This document shows, one piece after another, positions 50,234 through 63,205 of a stretch of 64,000 nt of DNA (positions are counted from its first letter, which is position 1; every line of letters begins with the position of its first letter). Position numbers and translations under genes: made by a program. The stretch covers positions 16,375,424-16,439,423 of the forward strand of contig NC_085047.1 in the NCBI RefSeq assembly GCF_963662255.1, written 5' to 3'. The notes beneath the pieces are model-generated. The model did no database searches, was not told the origin of the DNA, and saw only the letters and a list, made by a program, of their open reading frames with translations. The stretch is from Cinclus cinclus. Taxonomy: Eukaryota; Chordata; Aves; Passeriformes; Cinclidae.

Positions 50234-53200
50234 CTAAAAGGTAAACATGATGTTAAAAGTCATTGTCTACCAAAGAGGGCATTTCAAGTAATCTGTCTGA
50301 TGAAGTTCTATACTTTGAAGTTCTATATTGCATATATGGACAGTAATATCAGGATCCTGAAAACACCTCTACATCTTATTTTTTACACTTGAGATGCCTC
50401 AGTAGAATCCTTGAAGATACTACTGGGCTGGTAATAAGAAAAGTTTACATTCTGGAGATACAGAAAGTTTTTTTTTTTTTTGCATTGCAGTGATTAAGAA
50501 ACAAAGCCGTTAGTCCAGAAGAATATATGATAATTTAATAAAACAAATAAATCTAAACTGTTTTTCTTCCTGAGCTCACTCCATTACATTGCTAAGTAAA
50601 GGACTGTCTTAAAGAACTTTAACCTGTCAATTACAAACCTTATGTGCTAGAGTTAGTTCAATCACAACAACAAACCAAGCCGTGTTTTTATTTATTTGTT
50701 TGGGAAGTTTTTGTTTATTTTTAGTACAGGCTTCCAGCAAAGGTGGGACAGATTGTGCCAGCTGTGTCAGGGTTGTGATGTGGACACCTGCCCACTAGTA
50801 CCTGGACCGAGATCAGAAATGTGAATCACACTTGGTAGCGCCAGTGCAATATTTCTTTCTCAGTGACTTTCACACTCTCAGTTTTACATTGGATTATGAT
50901 GACTGTTTATTCATCTTACTACAGGTTATGGGAGGTAAGGAGAGTGCTACTATTAGCTTACAGTCAGTTATTTGTAATGGGTCAAAATTAAATAAGGATG
51001 GCTCTTACGGGAGAAAATCGCTAACACAGTTCATGTCCTGCAACCTGGTGTGTACTTGTAGACTTGAACACAGCAACAAAACCCCAACAAGATCAAGAGG
51101 ACCTCATATCAAAGCACAATTCTAAAAGAGCACAGATTAGGATCTAAATTATTTTTCAAATATTTGATATCTCTTTCTCCTGTCCTCTGTGGCTATACAA
51201 CAAAGGAGGTTGGGGCCAAAAAGTAAAATAAGTCACCTTATCCTATGAAAAATAAACATACTGGCTAACACATTGTCAGAGCCTTACCCAGTAACATAGC
51301 TAGGGCTCAGCAGCCTCTGGGAAGAGATGCTCAGAGGAGAAAAAAAAAAAAAAGAGATACAAGAGCAAAAGTTTTTGGACTTCCTCAGAAAACAAACTGA
51401 AGTTCCTGTATTTTCGTGGAGTAGTTGTCTTGGTAGCATTATCAAAAAGTCATACCCATGTCATGTGAGTGTCCCCCTTCTTTCTTCACACCATATTTCA
51501 AGCATGTCCATTCTGGAAAATACTTAAATTGCTTTAATTGTATAGATCATGTTCATATGCAAGTGTTTACCTTTAATTTGCTATGGCTTTCTTGTACAAT
51601 ATATAAATAGACTACTATTCTAAAAGAAGAAGGATGAATCATATGGCAAGGCTAAAAGGAAGGACAGAATAAGACTCAGTCTGACTAGGGCTACAGCTGC
51701 TCCACAAGTATTTGGCTGAATAGCTGCTAAATATTCTGACAGGGATATTGGACCAGAGTCATGGATGGCAGTTAAACTGCTATTTGTTTTGGCAATTCCA
51801 GCAGTACAATCTTTGGTACAGTAGCTTTATGAAGGTATCTTGAACACCTTTGAAATTCAGAAAAACATAGCAAAAGCAACACTCCAAATGATTAAAAAAA
51901 TTTGAAGAAACGTCAGACAGAAATTACATTTTCACAGCATCAGCTGTTAATAAGAAAATAAAATTAATGCAGTGTCAGAATATTGGAAAGTAAATTGGAT
52001 CATACTCCAAAACAAATCAGTTAAAATTTTTGGAAGTACTTTATAAAGGATGGAATAGAGAGATAAATTAAAGTAGAGGAAATCCTTTCAATAAACAGAT
52101 GTTCCCTGCTTATTTTTTGAACTCAAGTGACTGAGTCAATGGTACTAAAAATAGAGTGTACTGGTATCCTAACCATTATGACATACCATAGTACATTTTA
52201 TAATGGGCTTGCCCTAGCATCTATTGAACAGCTGCTAGGGGTTTTTTTTAGTTATACTAGTTTAAGACTTGTTTAAATCATCATCTGATATGCAGTACAT
52301 CATTGAGAAATGCTACAGAGTTCAGCGTTTTGAAATTATCCCGAGTTCCTAATTCTCTTAGGCTCTTTTGAGAATTTCAGCTGAAGCATTTAATTTATAA
52401 AAACTAACAGAAATGCTCATAGCTAACTGCAATCCTGTTTTTCACAAAAGGAGCAACAAAAGGCTTTCCCCACAGATTTCAGTGAAATAAATTATTACCC
52501 CAGATCAGTCTTTATTTCACTGTTGTCAAAGTAACAACCACAACAATAACAACAAAAAACACTTGGTACTAATGAAAACTTAAATTTCACACAAGGGGAA
52601 AGCAAATGAAAGCAGTCATTCACCTCTTAACCCTTTTTTGAGGATGTTTTCAGGAAGTCAAGAGGAAAGATATAAACTCTTGCATTATTTTCTGAAGAAC
52701 TGCTATTGCCCTTACATGCAGATTACCAGTCAAAATCACATTGACTTCTAGCCTTAAAAATCTATTGACTCTGAAAATCAGATACAAGAAATGTCTGAAA
52801 TGCCAATGAAATTATTCTGAAGATCAAAACATTCTCAAAACTATCTCCTGATCTGTGTGTGTTATTTTCTACTCTACCTCTTCTTAACTAGAAAACAGAA
52901 TTCTGAAATCCCTCTTTTTCCCCTTTTCCCAATTAATTATAAATTTTTAATGACTATCTAGATTATTATAAGGAATCACTGATATAATCAAAGACCCCTT
53001 TTATAACAGAGTTGGTGGCTTTTCTGTACCACAAATCCCTGAAAATATCAAGGCTGATTCTTCACCAGCTGCAAACAGCTTCTCATCCCTATAGTCACTA
53101 TAAAGAAACACATAAAGAAAAATTATTTATAACTCAAGCTGGATGTTGAAAACCTATTTAGTTTAAAATAAAAATATATTTAAAAAACAGGGACAGCAAC

Positions 53201-56200
53201 TCACTGCACCTGAAAATGAGTCGAGATTTTGGTCAAAAGGAAATAAGAAAGGAGGAAAAACGTACATGTGCATATTATGGCCATCCCAGCAAACTCAACA
53301 GAACTATCCTGTGATGTGAAAGAATCAGATCAGGAATTTCATTACAGCCACCTAAGTTAATATATCTGTAACATCATTTCTAAATGAGTAGCATTTCCTG
53401 ATTTCCCATAGATCCCAAATCTAATTTTGAAGTTCTATATTTAAAATTGCCCTAAAGACCTGTGCCCTGATTAAAACCCATACGTTTTAAACCACAGACT
53501 CAGTTCGTGTGCATGAAACAGTGTGATTTTCATGTTTGTTTCATCAGGTTCACATGCTGGCTTGGCTTGCTGCTGAAAACGGTAGTTTGTAGCAAAGAGC
53601 ATCTGAACTTTATTAACACTGATTGTACAAAAAGCTCACTACTAGCCCCGAGGCAGCTGATATATGCTACAGTTGCACATTTGAGAATGAACTTTGATTT
53701 CAGGAAAACTTCACTTATTTAATCATGTTCTGGCCTCCTGGAGCTTCCAATATCCCAGACCTCTATCACGCAGTCAAATGAGAGAAATCCTTCACATGTT
53801 GCTGTCTGACTAACACAATGTCTGGCACAATTAAGTGCAATACCCAAATCTTTCCCTATATAACTATTCCACTTAACAGAACTGAGAGCTAAAGGCAGTA
53901 AATCTTTTAAGAACAACATCTGATTCACCTGCAATATAATCTTGAAAATTAGTTTCTCTATGATCTTCACTAAGATAGACAGAAATAGAATATAAAATTA
54001 AAATGTGTTGAAAGCACATTAAGGTTGCTAAATCAAGCACTTGAAACTTAGGAAATGCCAATTACAGCCCTGCTTCCTTGAGTAACTGAGTTATGATCCA
54101 GTATTTAATTATACAGTCAGGTCCTATTTTTTTTTTCTCCTACATGTGTGGGCCAATGTATTCAGATCTCCTCCTTCTAAATTAAACAATTAAATCGGTA
54201 ACATAAGTAGGTTGCTATCCTGTAAGCGGATCATCTCTCGCACAGGAAAGGTGCTCAAACTGAACTGCAAACACCACAACTTGCACCAACACCAGTGGCA
54301 AACTGCCTGTCAGGGTCCAGTCTTGGCCCTGGGAGGGCTGTGAGATCCAGCAGCTCTGGGTCTGGATACTGACAGACATGCATAGACTCATCAGATTCAT
54401 CCTGGAAGGCAGTGTGGCTAAGTGACTGCGACTTGGCACTGCTTTGTGGAGCTCCAGGGCTTCTATTCACAGCCCTGCCTGACACGACCTTACACAACCT
54501 CACAGTTACCTCACTCGTAAAATAGTGGGGAATGGTCACTGCCCCACCCAGGAATAGGATGTGAAGGCTTGCTCAATAATAAGAGTTGTGGACCTCCTAA
54601 AAATAGAAACAGTCCCTAACGGAAGAGGTAAGAGCAAAATCTTCTACTTCATATACCTTTACTCAAGCATAAGCATCCTCAGATGAACGTCCCTTTGAGG
54701 GTATCTCACCTCATTTCCCATCTAATTCCCCAAGTACAGAGCCCTGTAGGCCAGGTGAAGATTTAGGAAATTAGCTCTGTAAATTTTAGCCGTATATTTT
54801 AGCAATCCTCACTGGTTGTCAATGTGCTGGAAAACCTCTGTGGCCATTACAACCAATGTGAGGGTGGGGCAGGAATCTGAAGGTGGCTTTTGAAGAGGCA
54901 ACCACTGCAAAACAGTCTAATATGAAAATAGAAAAGTAAAACAATTCCTTGTAGTCACTAGGACAATGAGCATAAAGAGGAGTAAAACAAGCAAGTTTGC
55001 TATGCTTGAAAAAATATGACACTGTTCCACTATCTGTCAGGTTCTTAGAAGATGTATGTTTTGCCTTTGTTGTCAGTGATTTTTCTGGGAAGTGCTGTCA
55101 GAGGCAGACTAATTTCAAATTAAAGAAGCCACCAACAATTTCAGACCCAGTCATTTATCACCACATACCATGAGCAGAACTTTTCAGCTAGATTCAAACT
55201 TCTATTCTAGGAGGGAGGCAAGGTGAAGAGATATGAACCTGTAAATCTTCCCTTTGAACTATTACGCACAACAAATCCAGCTGTCTAAATTACATGAAGT
55301 TCATGTATTTGTCAGACTGATAAAAATCAGGACATATTGAATTTCACCAGTTAAATGAAATTGATGCTGACAAACCGCAAGGAATTTTCAGCTTTGGAAC
55401 ACTTATTTGAACCTTGGAACACCACATTCAGCTCAATTTGCATTAGTTTCCAAGTGATGCAAGGTAGGTTAAAATAGTTGAATGTTTCCAATTCATTACT
55501 TTCAAATGGTACCTCAAGTCAAACTGTTGCAATACAGTGCACAGGCTCACCCTGGGAAGCGTGTGTTAGTGCACTTGAGTGGAAGAGCCAAATATAGACA
55601 TATAAATATACAGGAATAAGAGATACACAATAAAACTGTCTTCTTATATAGCACCCGCTGATGGGCTGCTCCTGAGACTTTTAAGGAACTGGTTTCTCCA
55701 CTTTCACATTAAAAATACCCCACAACACTGGCCAGAATTTCAGTCATCAGGTGCTGACTGACAAATAATGTAACACACATTATTTCTTGAACACTCAGGA
55801 TAAGCCAACTCTAGTCTTGTAAGTCAGTTAACACATAGTAATTTCTTCTCATGAGCTGAGAGTAGTTTTTCCTTTCACTGCTCCTCACACCCACTGCTTG
55901 CTTACAATCCTAGCCAGTGAGATAATCACCACCCAGAAGAAACATTCCATTTCCTCTTTTTATATCCAGTTATGCTGTCAGTTCCTCCTAGTAAGCAGTT
56001 GCACAGCCCCCGGAAGAAGAATGCAGCCTTTCTTGGTGAAATGTGTCACTGTGCTTTTCAAGTGAGGTAGAATTTAAGGAAAAGCTTAAGTCAGAGAGAT
56101 TTCCTCACCACTCAGCCCTTGCCAAGAACTTATTGTATCCTAGCAGTGCATGAGCTTCAGCTGATGCTTTATTATCACACATCAGGTAACTCCTGTTTGA

Positions 56201-58203
56201 ACTGAAAACAAATGTCCTCATCAAGGAAGAAAAAAAAAAAGGTGAAAAAATATAAAAGAGTAAGGGAAAAAAGTGCACTTGCTATGGAATACCTAAGGGT
56301 CTATCTGTTGAACGTTTCTGTCACTCAAAAAAAAAAGTTAAATATTTGTTTGTACTCTCTTGATTGAACCATGATTTGCTGGAAATTTTCACACCTACTG
56401 AAAGCTTATTTCCTTTTCCTTCTTGAAATATATCTAACATAAAAACGCTTGAAATTCTTATGACCTAGTAAAACAATAATGTTAGTGTAGACCTCCTGGT
56501 AGCCTCCAAAGGGATCTGATGCAGAGGGGGGCATGGCACTCACTCTACTGCTTGTTGGCTTTTTTAACAGTACTCATGAAGATTCTGGATTGCATACTGC
56601 AGGAACATTTGTATATGTACAGTAAAGGACTCAAAATTTTAACAGTTTTAACATTTGGAACAATTTAAAAATATGTAGAAGAAAAAGATTACCTTTCTCT
56701 AATTGAGTTTATTTTTGTAAACGTTAAGAGAGAGGCTGGAATTATGAGCAGGATAAAAAAGTAAAAAATAAAGTATGATGCAATGTTGAGGAAGTTAGGC
56801 TTCCTGCCTTTCATATCCCCTTCTTCCAAGCTATTCACAACCTTGTCATTTCCTACTGCCGTCTCTTGTCACAAACCACTCTGCTCTCTGATTTTCCCAT
56901 GGTCTCAGCTTTCTCTGACTTGTTTTCAGTGTGTCACTTTAGCATTCTTTTTTTTTGTAATTTGTAAGAGCACTTCCCTTTCTTTTACATCTCTCTTCAA
57001 GACCTATTTATGCCATAATTCCTGCAAGCAATTTACCATGTGACAGTATCTTGAAAGATGTGACTGGTTCCTTACTGCTTTCTGTAATAAAAATGTAATT
57101 ATGAGGTTATTTTAATTTATGAAAAAGGGCACATGGATTGTCATGTGTTTCTTTACATTCCTTGTCCCCATCTTTCTTTCTCACTCATCTTTATGAATCA
57201 AAAGTTAGGTTCAATACTATATGAAGATGTTTGGTTTTTAATTCCCTTGCTTAGGGTATGAGATTGTATTTCAGTATTGTATTTGAAAATTAACAGTACA
57301 CAGCAATTAGCTAGGAAAGATATTCTAAAATATTTTTAAAATAGAAAACTGCATTCAAGCTGAGATTCTGTTCACACAAACCTCAGGCAGTGACGTACAC
57401 ATTATGCTACAATGCACAGAGTCCCATAAAGCATTCAACAACTGTCCTTACACCTCATGCCATGAACACATCTCAGTCCTGACTCCAGACATTCACCTTT
57501 AGCAAAAGCAACAACCAGCCTCTTTTGGATGCTTTTCAGCTTCCCCTTTGATTTATTTAATTTTTACTTTCACTGTTTGGCAACAGGTCTCAGGTTCTTA
57601 ATAAAGTTGAAGGTGCAAACCAATAATATTTATCTACTCCAAAGGGTCGGTGTGTGTACAGGGTACGTTTAGGGAAAGTAATACTCCCTCAGTACAAGCT
57701 GACATCAATGAAATCTCTGGTGCTGTCTCAGAGAACATGCCATGTGGGGCACCAGTTTCCTGAAACCTTTCATCAAGCATCTGTGGAACTTTCCAACCTT
57801 CCCCCTAGAAAAAGTCTCTTCCTGTTCTATGCTCATGCAAATTTGTCCTTTTACTTTTTTTGTTCTACAATTCCACAAAATCAGACATATTGCACATGCA
57901 GGTAAATTTGATAGTTAATTACAGTTCTAATTGCATTCCACAAACCACTGAAAGAAAGTAAAGATCAAAACAGTCAATCTAGTGGGTTTAATCTAATGAA
58001 ATTGTTAATGGAAACTTTAAAAGTTATCAGACAGGAAAACTGATCACATGCTACCACTCAGGAAAAAAAAAAATCCATCCATTACACTGGACTAGGTTTG
58101 ATATTGTAAACACTGCTATGTTAATGTAAAATTTAAAAGCAGTTGTGGTTTAAATTTAAAAGCATTGTGTTTTACTCCATATATTAAACTGGGAAATCAT
58201 TAC
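50234..58203 (-). other. MAP3K7CL: MAP3K7CL intron without visible transposons
   Basis: An 8.0-kb GT-AG intron in which I find no CR1 and only short homopolymers. No exon is supported. The lack of CR1 contrasts with the downstream introns. Confidence 0.85.
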
Positions 58204-58312
58204 CTGGGGAATCATTAAGGCTGAAGGCAATTCGTACTGGCTTATCAGCAGGTACCCTGGCGGTGGTGATCATGTGGGCACTTGAGTCAATGTTTTTACT
58301 TGTTTGTTCCAG
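58204..58312 (-). CDS. MAP3K7CL: MAP3K7CL coding exon with conserved MITTARV start
   Basis: This 109-nt exon lies between an acceptor (TATTATTGCAG) at 58313-58314 and a donor (CAG|GTAATG) at 58203. It contains the ATG at 58273-58271 that opens the conserved MITTARVPADKPVRIAFSLND sequence and ends after the first base of an aspartate codon. The 13 codons before this ATG (LEQTSKNIDSSAH) are also open and begin at phase 0, so an upstream coding exon can be joined. The MITT methionine has a poor context, with C at -3 and A at +4. In TAK1 the equivalent MITT is internal to the protein, so here too it may be internal in a longer isoform. Confidence 0.93.
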
Positions 58313-58562
58313 CTGCAATAATACAAAAAATATATTTATTATACAGCATGTGACATCATTCAACAAATGAGTCTTAATGCTTTTCATGCACTCAGAGCTG
58401 CCTTTCCCATCCTAGCTAAGCAATGTTTAGAATCAAAGTCAAGGGAGTGCCATTTCGCTTTTCCATTCAGAAAGAATTTAAGTGAAATTCAGAGACTGCT
58501 TTTATTTTTGCTATTTCTAGATTAGAAAGAACGACGGCAAAGGAAGCTGCCTCTCTTCTCAC

Positions 58563-58640
58563 CTGCTTGCTCCCCGCCATTGCCCCTTCAGCAAGCCTTG
58601 ACTCGTGGCAATGCTGCCTGGTTCTGAAGGTGAAGAAGGA
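58563..58640 (-). CDS. MAP3K7CL: Candidate alternative first exon of MAP3K7CL (start MAGSKQ)
   Basis: A minus-strand ATG at 58580-58578 with a strong context (G at -3, G at +4) opens MAGSKQ. It runs exactly to a good donor, GCAG|GTGAGA, with the last exon base at 58563. Joined to the acceptor 250 bp away it is in phase and gives MAGSKQ-LEQTSKNIDSSAH-MITT..., a 160-aa protein. A CCAAT box (complement of 58689-58693) lies 50-130 bp upstream of a pyrimidine-rich stretch where a transcription start could fall. The outer limit given is a guess. The frame stays open upstream to another ATG at 58715, which would add 45 residues. This is inference from splice signals and phase; no transcript is available. 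Confidence 0.5.
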
Positions 58641-58688
58641 AGAAGGGGTGGGGAGTTGAGAGTAACATGACCCCAAGCCTGCCCTGTG

Positions 58689-58693
58689 ATTGG
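58689..58693 (-). promoter_or_regulatory. CCAAT box upstream of candidate MAP3K7CL first exon
   Basis: The plus strand reads ATTGG within GTGATTGGAACC, which is CCAAT on the gene's strand. It is about 110 bp upstream of the MAGSKQ start codon, within a locally GC-richer stretch (about 58560-58760) in an otherwise AT-rich intron. The placement fits a proximal promoter, but a five-base motif alone is weak evidence. Confidence 0.3.
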
Positions 58694-61041
58694 AACCGTG
58701 CACACCACTCCACATGGTGTCAATGAGGAGGCACTCATCCTCCTACCTTCCACCCATGCTCCCCCAGTCCAACTGCGCCTGCAAGTCACGCACTCCATGA
58801 CCAAAAAATTCATGGGGGTCTCCAAACCTTGGTGGTGATTCTTCAGTGGAAGCCTGTGCAGGTGTAGGGACCTGTCTGCATGGATTTGGCTCCTGGGTCA
58901 GGACCTTACTCAGTCCTCCTTTCTTCTGAGACCATGAATTCCAAAAAGTGATTTTACTGTGATCAAACCCTGTCCATGAAGAAAACTGCTTGTTCATTTC
59001 ATATACGGCACTAAAGAACTGTTGAACAACAAAAGAATTAGCTACATTTGTTCTCTAACAGAGTAAAACATCTCTGTGAGAAGTTGTACTCTGAGTTCTA
59101 CTATGTATATTTAACCTTTTGAATGAACAGTTTTAGTTAAACTCTATTGGATAGATGAATGCCAACAATCCCCTTGATTATCTAGCAAAAAGCTGCTAAA
59201 ATTCAAAGCTATTAATCTTCTGATTAGCACCATGTGTGGAGAATGTGAAGTCAGTGGGACTTTCTGCATGCAGAAGATCTGCCCATAAAAAATTATTTTA
59301 GGACTCTGGACTGCTATCCAGCACACATTGTATTCATACCAAATATGTGGACAATTATGCTTTTAAATGACTATAAAAACTTCTTAGGGAATTAGAAACC
59401 AAATTCATTGGGAAAATACAATGAATTTACTAATTCATTGTCAGCAGACAACAGAGCATTTAGCTAGTGAAAACAAGACCCAGTTTCCTAAGCCAATAAT
59501 CTTACAGTTTTTCAGTAAAGTAGCTATGAAAATTCTATCAAGGCATTCTAATTCATACTGAATTATTTGGCAGTCTCAAAAAGTCAATAGAACAGAACAC
59601 AATTTCAGGAGTATAATCTTCCTTGGTGGTGCAGAAGTGAATCAAAGACTTCTCTGGCATCATTGCCAGGCAATCAGTGGAAGAGGATCAAATTTGCATT
59701 GGGCCCATCAATTTCAGCATTTCTTGTTTATTTGTTTTATCTCTTTTGATATTTAGCTAGCAGAGTGATACGGTTACTTGTTATTTGAAGTGCAAAATCT
59801 TTTCTTAAAATAACAACAAATAATCTAAAATCCTCACTTTGAATAAATTTTTTGAAGCTGAAAGTGTCTCTTTCTGCTAGTACACAAAGGATTAAAATAT
59901 CAGGGATTATTCTGAATTCCCCCATTACTAGTATTCAAGACCCACAAAAATGGAACTGTTATATATGGAGCAGAGGCAAGGAAAAACCAAATAAATTGCA
60001 GCCATGTATGCTTTAGAGTCAGTAAAAGACCCTTGGAATCAACTGCAATATTTTATTTTGAAGTGCACTGCATCAGAGTATAAATTTTATCTTCTGAGCA
60101 TTCTTGATCTCTTCTCCACCCTCACTTCATAAGAAACATTGGAGACATCTCATTGTTTTTAAAGTACAACAGAATTACCAATGCAAAATTCTTTAACATA
60201 TTTTCCTTTCTTATTTCTCAATACAAGGTCAAGAAAGAAAACCCTCAGAATGAAGAGATTTTGAGTGATAAGCAATCCTTAAGGCAAGGCTGTTCATTGT
60301 TCTGTGCTGTTCATACACTTTCCCTAACAGTGACCATCTCAAGTGATCTTCAACATAAGAGTATATTTCACATTTCACATCATAGCCTAAGAAATTAAAA
60401 GGATGCATTCTGCCAGAGTTTTTAAAGTTGCCATAACAATATTGCTACAAGACTGTTACTTTATCCTGATCACATACTCTGTGGGGTGCAATGTTTATAA
60501 ATTAACTCTTTTAGCCATCTACTCTGTGAAGGCAAAAATCAATACCCTTTCAGTAAGAAATGGTGAATTCTATCAAATCACAAAATAAAGTTTTCATTTT
60601 ATTCTAATTCAGAATAAAGAAATCTCATCTTTATGCACAGCATTTACCCTGTTATCTTTTTTTTTTTTTTTTACATTGCATTTATCCCTTTGCTCCTTTT
60701 CTGTGAAATCCTCAAGCTCCTCATCACAAAAAGCAATCACAGAGAAGAGAGAGGGACGGAAAAAGCCTGTGTGCAAACAAGGTGATATTAGGAAACATGC
60801 AGACCAACTGCCCCCAATTCCCCCCATGCTTCCTCCATGAATGAAGAACAGTATCTCTGTAGACAGAGATGAGAGTGAGTGGGCAACCTGGAACTTAATG
60901 AGATTTAATGAGCGGCTCTTGTCTTCCCAACAATTGCCTGTAGAGCTGGCTGGCTGCTGTTCCTCCGTAAAAAACCTGCAGCAGAACTCAGATTAAATGC
61001 TGTTACAGCTTTACGGATTTTTTTCACACCTGTTGCCTTAC

Positions 61042-61119
61042 CTCACTTAGCGGAGTGTCTGCACTTGTATAATCCAGGGCCAGCCACTGCCTTGGCTTGT
61101 CGTTGCCTTTATGGAGTAA
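61042..61119 (-). CDS. MAP3K7CL: Candidate upstream in-frame exon of MAP3K7CL
   Basis: A strong minus-strand donor, AGTGAG|GTAAGG, ends an open stretch at 61042. Read in the phase required by the next exon, it gives LLHKGNDKPRQWLALDYTS then ADTPLSE, continuing into LEQTSKN. The GN-x-x-PR pattern, followed after about 25 residues by S-x-x-MITT, resembles the spacing in TAK1 as I recall it, which suggests a real coding exon. A possible acceptor (pyrimidine-rich, ending TTGAAG) sits at about 61120. The frame is open up to a TAG at about 61210 without any methionine, so either the start is further right or this is a 5' UTR exon that happens to be open. The outer boundary is uncertain. Confidence 0.45.
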
Positions 61120-61209
61120 AGCTTCAATAAAAGAAAAGGCTGCACCTGCTGCATAGCAACAAACTGACAAGGTCTGAGAAGCTGAGACAGCTGTCAGGGC
61201 AACATGCTG

Positions 61210-63205
61210 CTACCTGCACTTCCCATAGGCTTTGCTGTCCCAAAAGATAACCCTTTTCCACTTTTCTCCACAATTCTGCTTTTCCTTCCTCTCCTTGCCA
61301 GGGATGAGAGATTATGATGCTGTCACACTTCAGGGAGGAAAAAATCCTTCTGTCACTGGCATTATTATGCAGAAAACTGTGGTGAGTCCAAGATTTTTAA
61401 TTCATTAGTCCTGGCAAACCTGAAATACAAACAGACTTGCTTCATAGGACAGGAATGTTTTCAGCATGACCCAATCAGTGTCTGTGTCTATTCCAGCAAA
61501 CTGGCAAAGATAGCATGACTCCAGTCAGCAAAAATGTCTGCAGCTCCAATCAGCTTGGGCTGACACTGCCAACTTGGACTGGCTACAAGCACAATCTCAA
61601 ATGATAGCAGTGACTATCAAAGCTAACAACAGCCGATGGGCTTGGCCTCTTAGGCTTACATTAATGTTGGCTTTGGCTAAGCCAGGCTTGTTTAAAGAGA
61701 AGCCACAAGCCCTTCTCTTCTGAGGAGAAAACAGGCAAATCTCAGAATGCATAGGCTGTAAAAGCAGATGTATTTATAGATCAGCTGGTGATGGCAGTGA
61801 TAAGTGAAGCTGCCTCAATCAGAGATTTGGCTGAACTTGGAGGATTTCCTAGTGTGATTTCAGATAGCTTTATTTCCTCAAACTACTGCAATTTAATAGA
61901 TAAATCTTGAAGTATTACAAGAAATTAATTTCTTCATCTTAAAGTTTTATTTTCTGTTGCCAGAAAATAAAAGTTTAATCCCTGTCATGCACATGTACTA
62001 CCGACGTGACTTCTTTGACTGAGTGCTACCACTGTCATTAGAACAAATGGAGAAAAATGGAGAACAATTACAGAATGATTTTACAGAATATCTTTATTGT
62101 TTTGTGCTTGAAAAGGGGGTCTCCTTCAAAATGTATGTGAAGGTATATTTAATCTTTAAATTCCAAATGGAAAGAGTTTATCTAATCCAGATCTGTATAG
62201 ACGTATTCCTAGATTCCCTTGGCTCAGGTGAGATATAGAGAGGTTGCAGGACAAATAAAGATATGAAGGTCTGAAGTCAAATATTCATCCTTCCTCACTC
62301 TCTCACCTTCTGGCCCTAGTCCAGGACTGATCTCACCAGGGCAAAACTCTGGAAGCTAGCAGTTGCCCTTGTGGCCTCAAAAGACCTTTTTTATATTTTA
62401 AAATTACAAAACTGCAAAAATATCCCACCCACACTACCCCAGCAATAACCTGGGAAGGCATCAGACAGATACACCATTAGTTAGGTGTCTCTTGAGGTTT
62501 TCTTTAACTGCAGTGGGATTTCAGAACTCTGGCCCAAACAGCTGGTAGAAAGCTGGATTGCACCTATGACTACACTGACCATTTTCTCTTCTCTCGATGG
62601 GTTTCTGAAAAGACTGAGGGTTCCTCCCTAAATGGCTTCTTCGGAAGAGGCAGAAGACAGATTTGCCTCTAATCACAACCATTAAGGCAAATAACATTCT
62701 CTAGCTCAGTATTATCAGCAGCTGGTATTGATCTCCAGCTCCACATCCAATTACTTTCTAAGTGTTTGTTGGAAGATATAGAAAATCCCAGCTCCAATGG
62801 AGTCACAAATAATATTCCACATCAGTTTTCATGGAGCCAGGCTTTTCCCCAAGTCAAAAGACACTGCTTTGTATGGACTGATGGTATTCATATATTACAT
62901 GTCATTACAGTAAAGCCTAAGAAAGGCTCTCTACATAAAATCTTAAGACAGGCAAAATCTCCACTAGCCATGACAGCAAGGGTCTTGGACAGAAATGATG
63001 TCTGAATAGTACAGGGTGTTTTTTCCAGATGGCTCTGACACTCCACATTTCCAGACTGACACTTCAGTTGCACTCAGCTTAAATGGCATGTGCATTTACA
63101 AATTAAGTACATCATCATTTTATGTCTTGTAGCCACTGTATCCATGTTTTTTTTTTTTTTTTTTTAATTCCACTGTTTCTAGTTACATCTGTATTTTTCA
63201 CAGAC
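61210..63205. other. 5' flank of MAP3K7CL
   Basis: This is non-coding sequence upstream of the last candidate exon. No CpG island and no convincing further exon is seen. If the 61042 exon is internal, its upstream partner would be here or beyond the window. The expected neighbour CCT8 is not seen. Confidence 0.5.
63148..63167. repeat. Poly(T) tract
   Basis: A run of about 19 T lies 40 bp before a minus-strand CR1 fragment in the 5' flank of MAP3K7CL. Confidence 0.8.

Larger units (their letters stand above)
31906..58580 (-). other. MAP3K7CL: MAP3K7CL gene (gene-level span)
   Basis: This is the coding span of MAP3K7 C-terminal-like, a small protein related to the coiled-coil C-terminus of the kinase TAK1 (MAP3K7) but without a kinase domain. 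Its biochemical role is not well established. Four exons join with GT-AG introns: 58312-58204, 50233-50175, 41844-41729 and 32086-31906. From the ATG at 58273 the coding lengths are 70, 59, 116 and 181 nt, which sum to 426 nt, or 141 codons plus stop. The human short isoform is 142 aa by recall. The introns are about 8.0, 8.3 and 9.6 kb. An alternative first exon with ATG at 58580 would give 160 aa. The identity rests on near-identity of several blocks to the human protein ([59 protein letters not shown]). No frameshift or stop is seen. Confidence 0.95.

Noticed and set aside
58743..58997. 84-codon minus-strand ORF upstream of the candidate first exon
   Set aside because: It is in a frame that does not join MAP3K7CL and has no domain. 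A possible donor near 58744 exists, but nothing supports its use.
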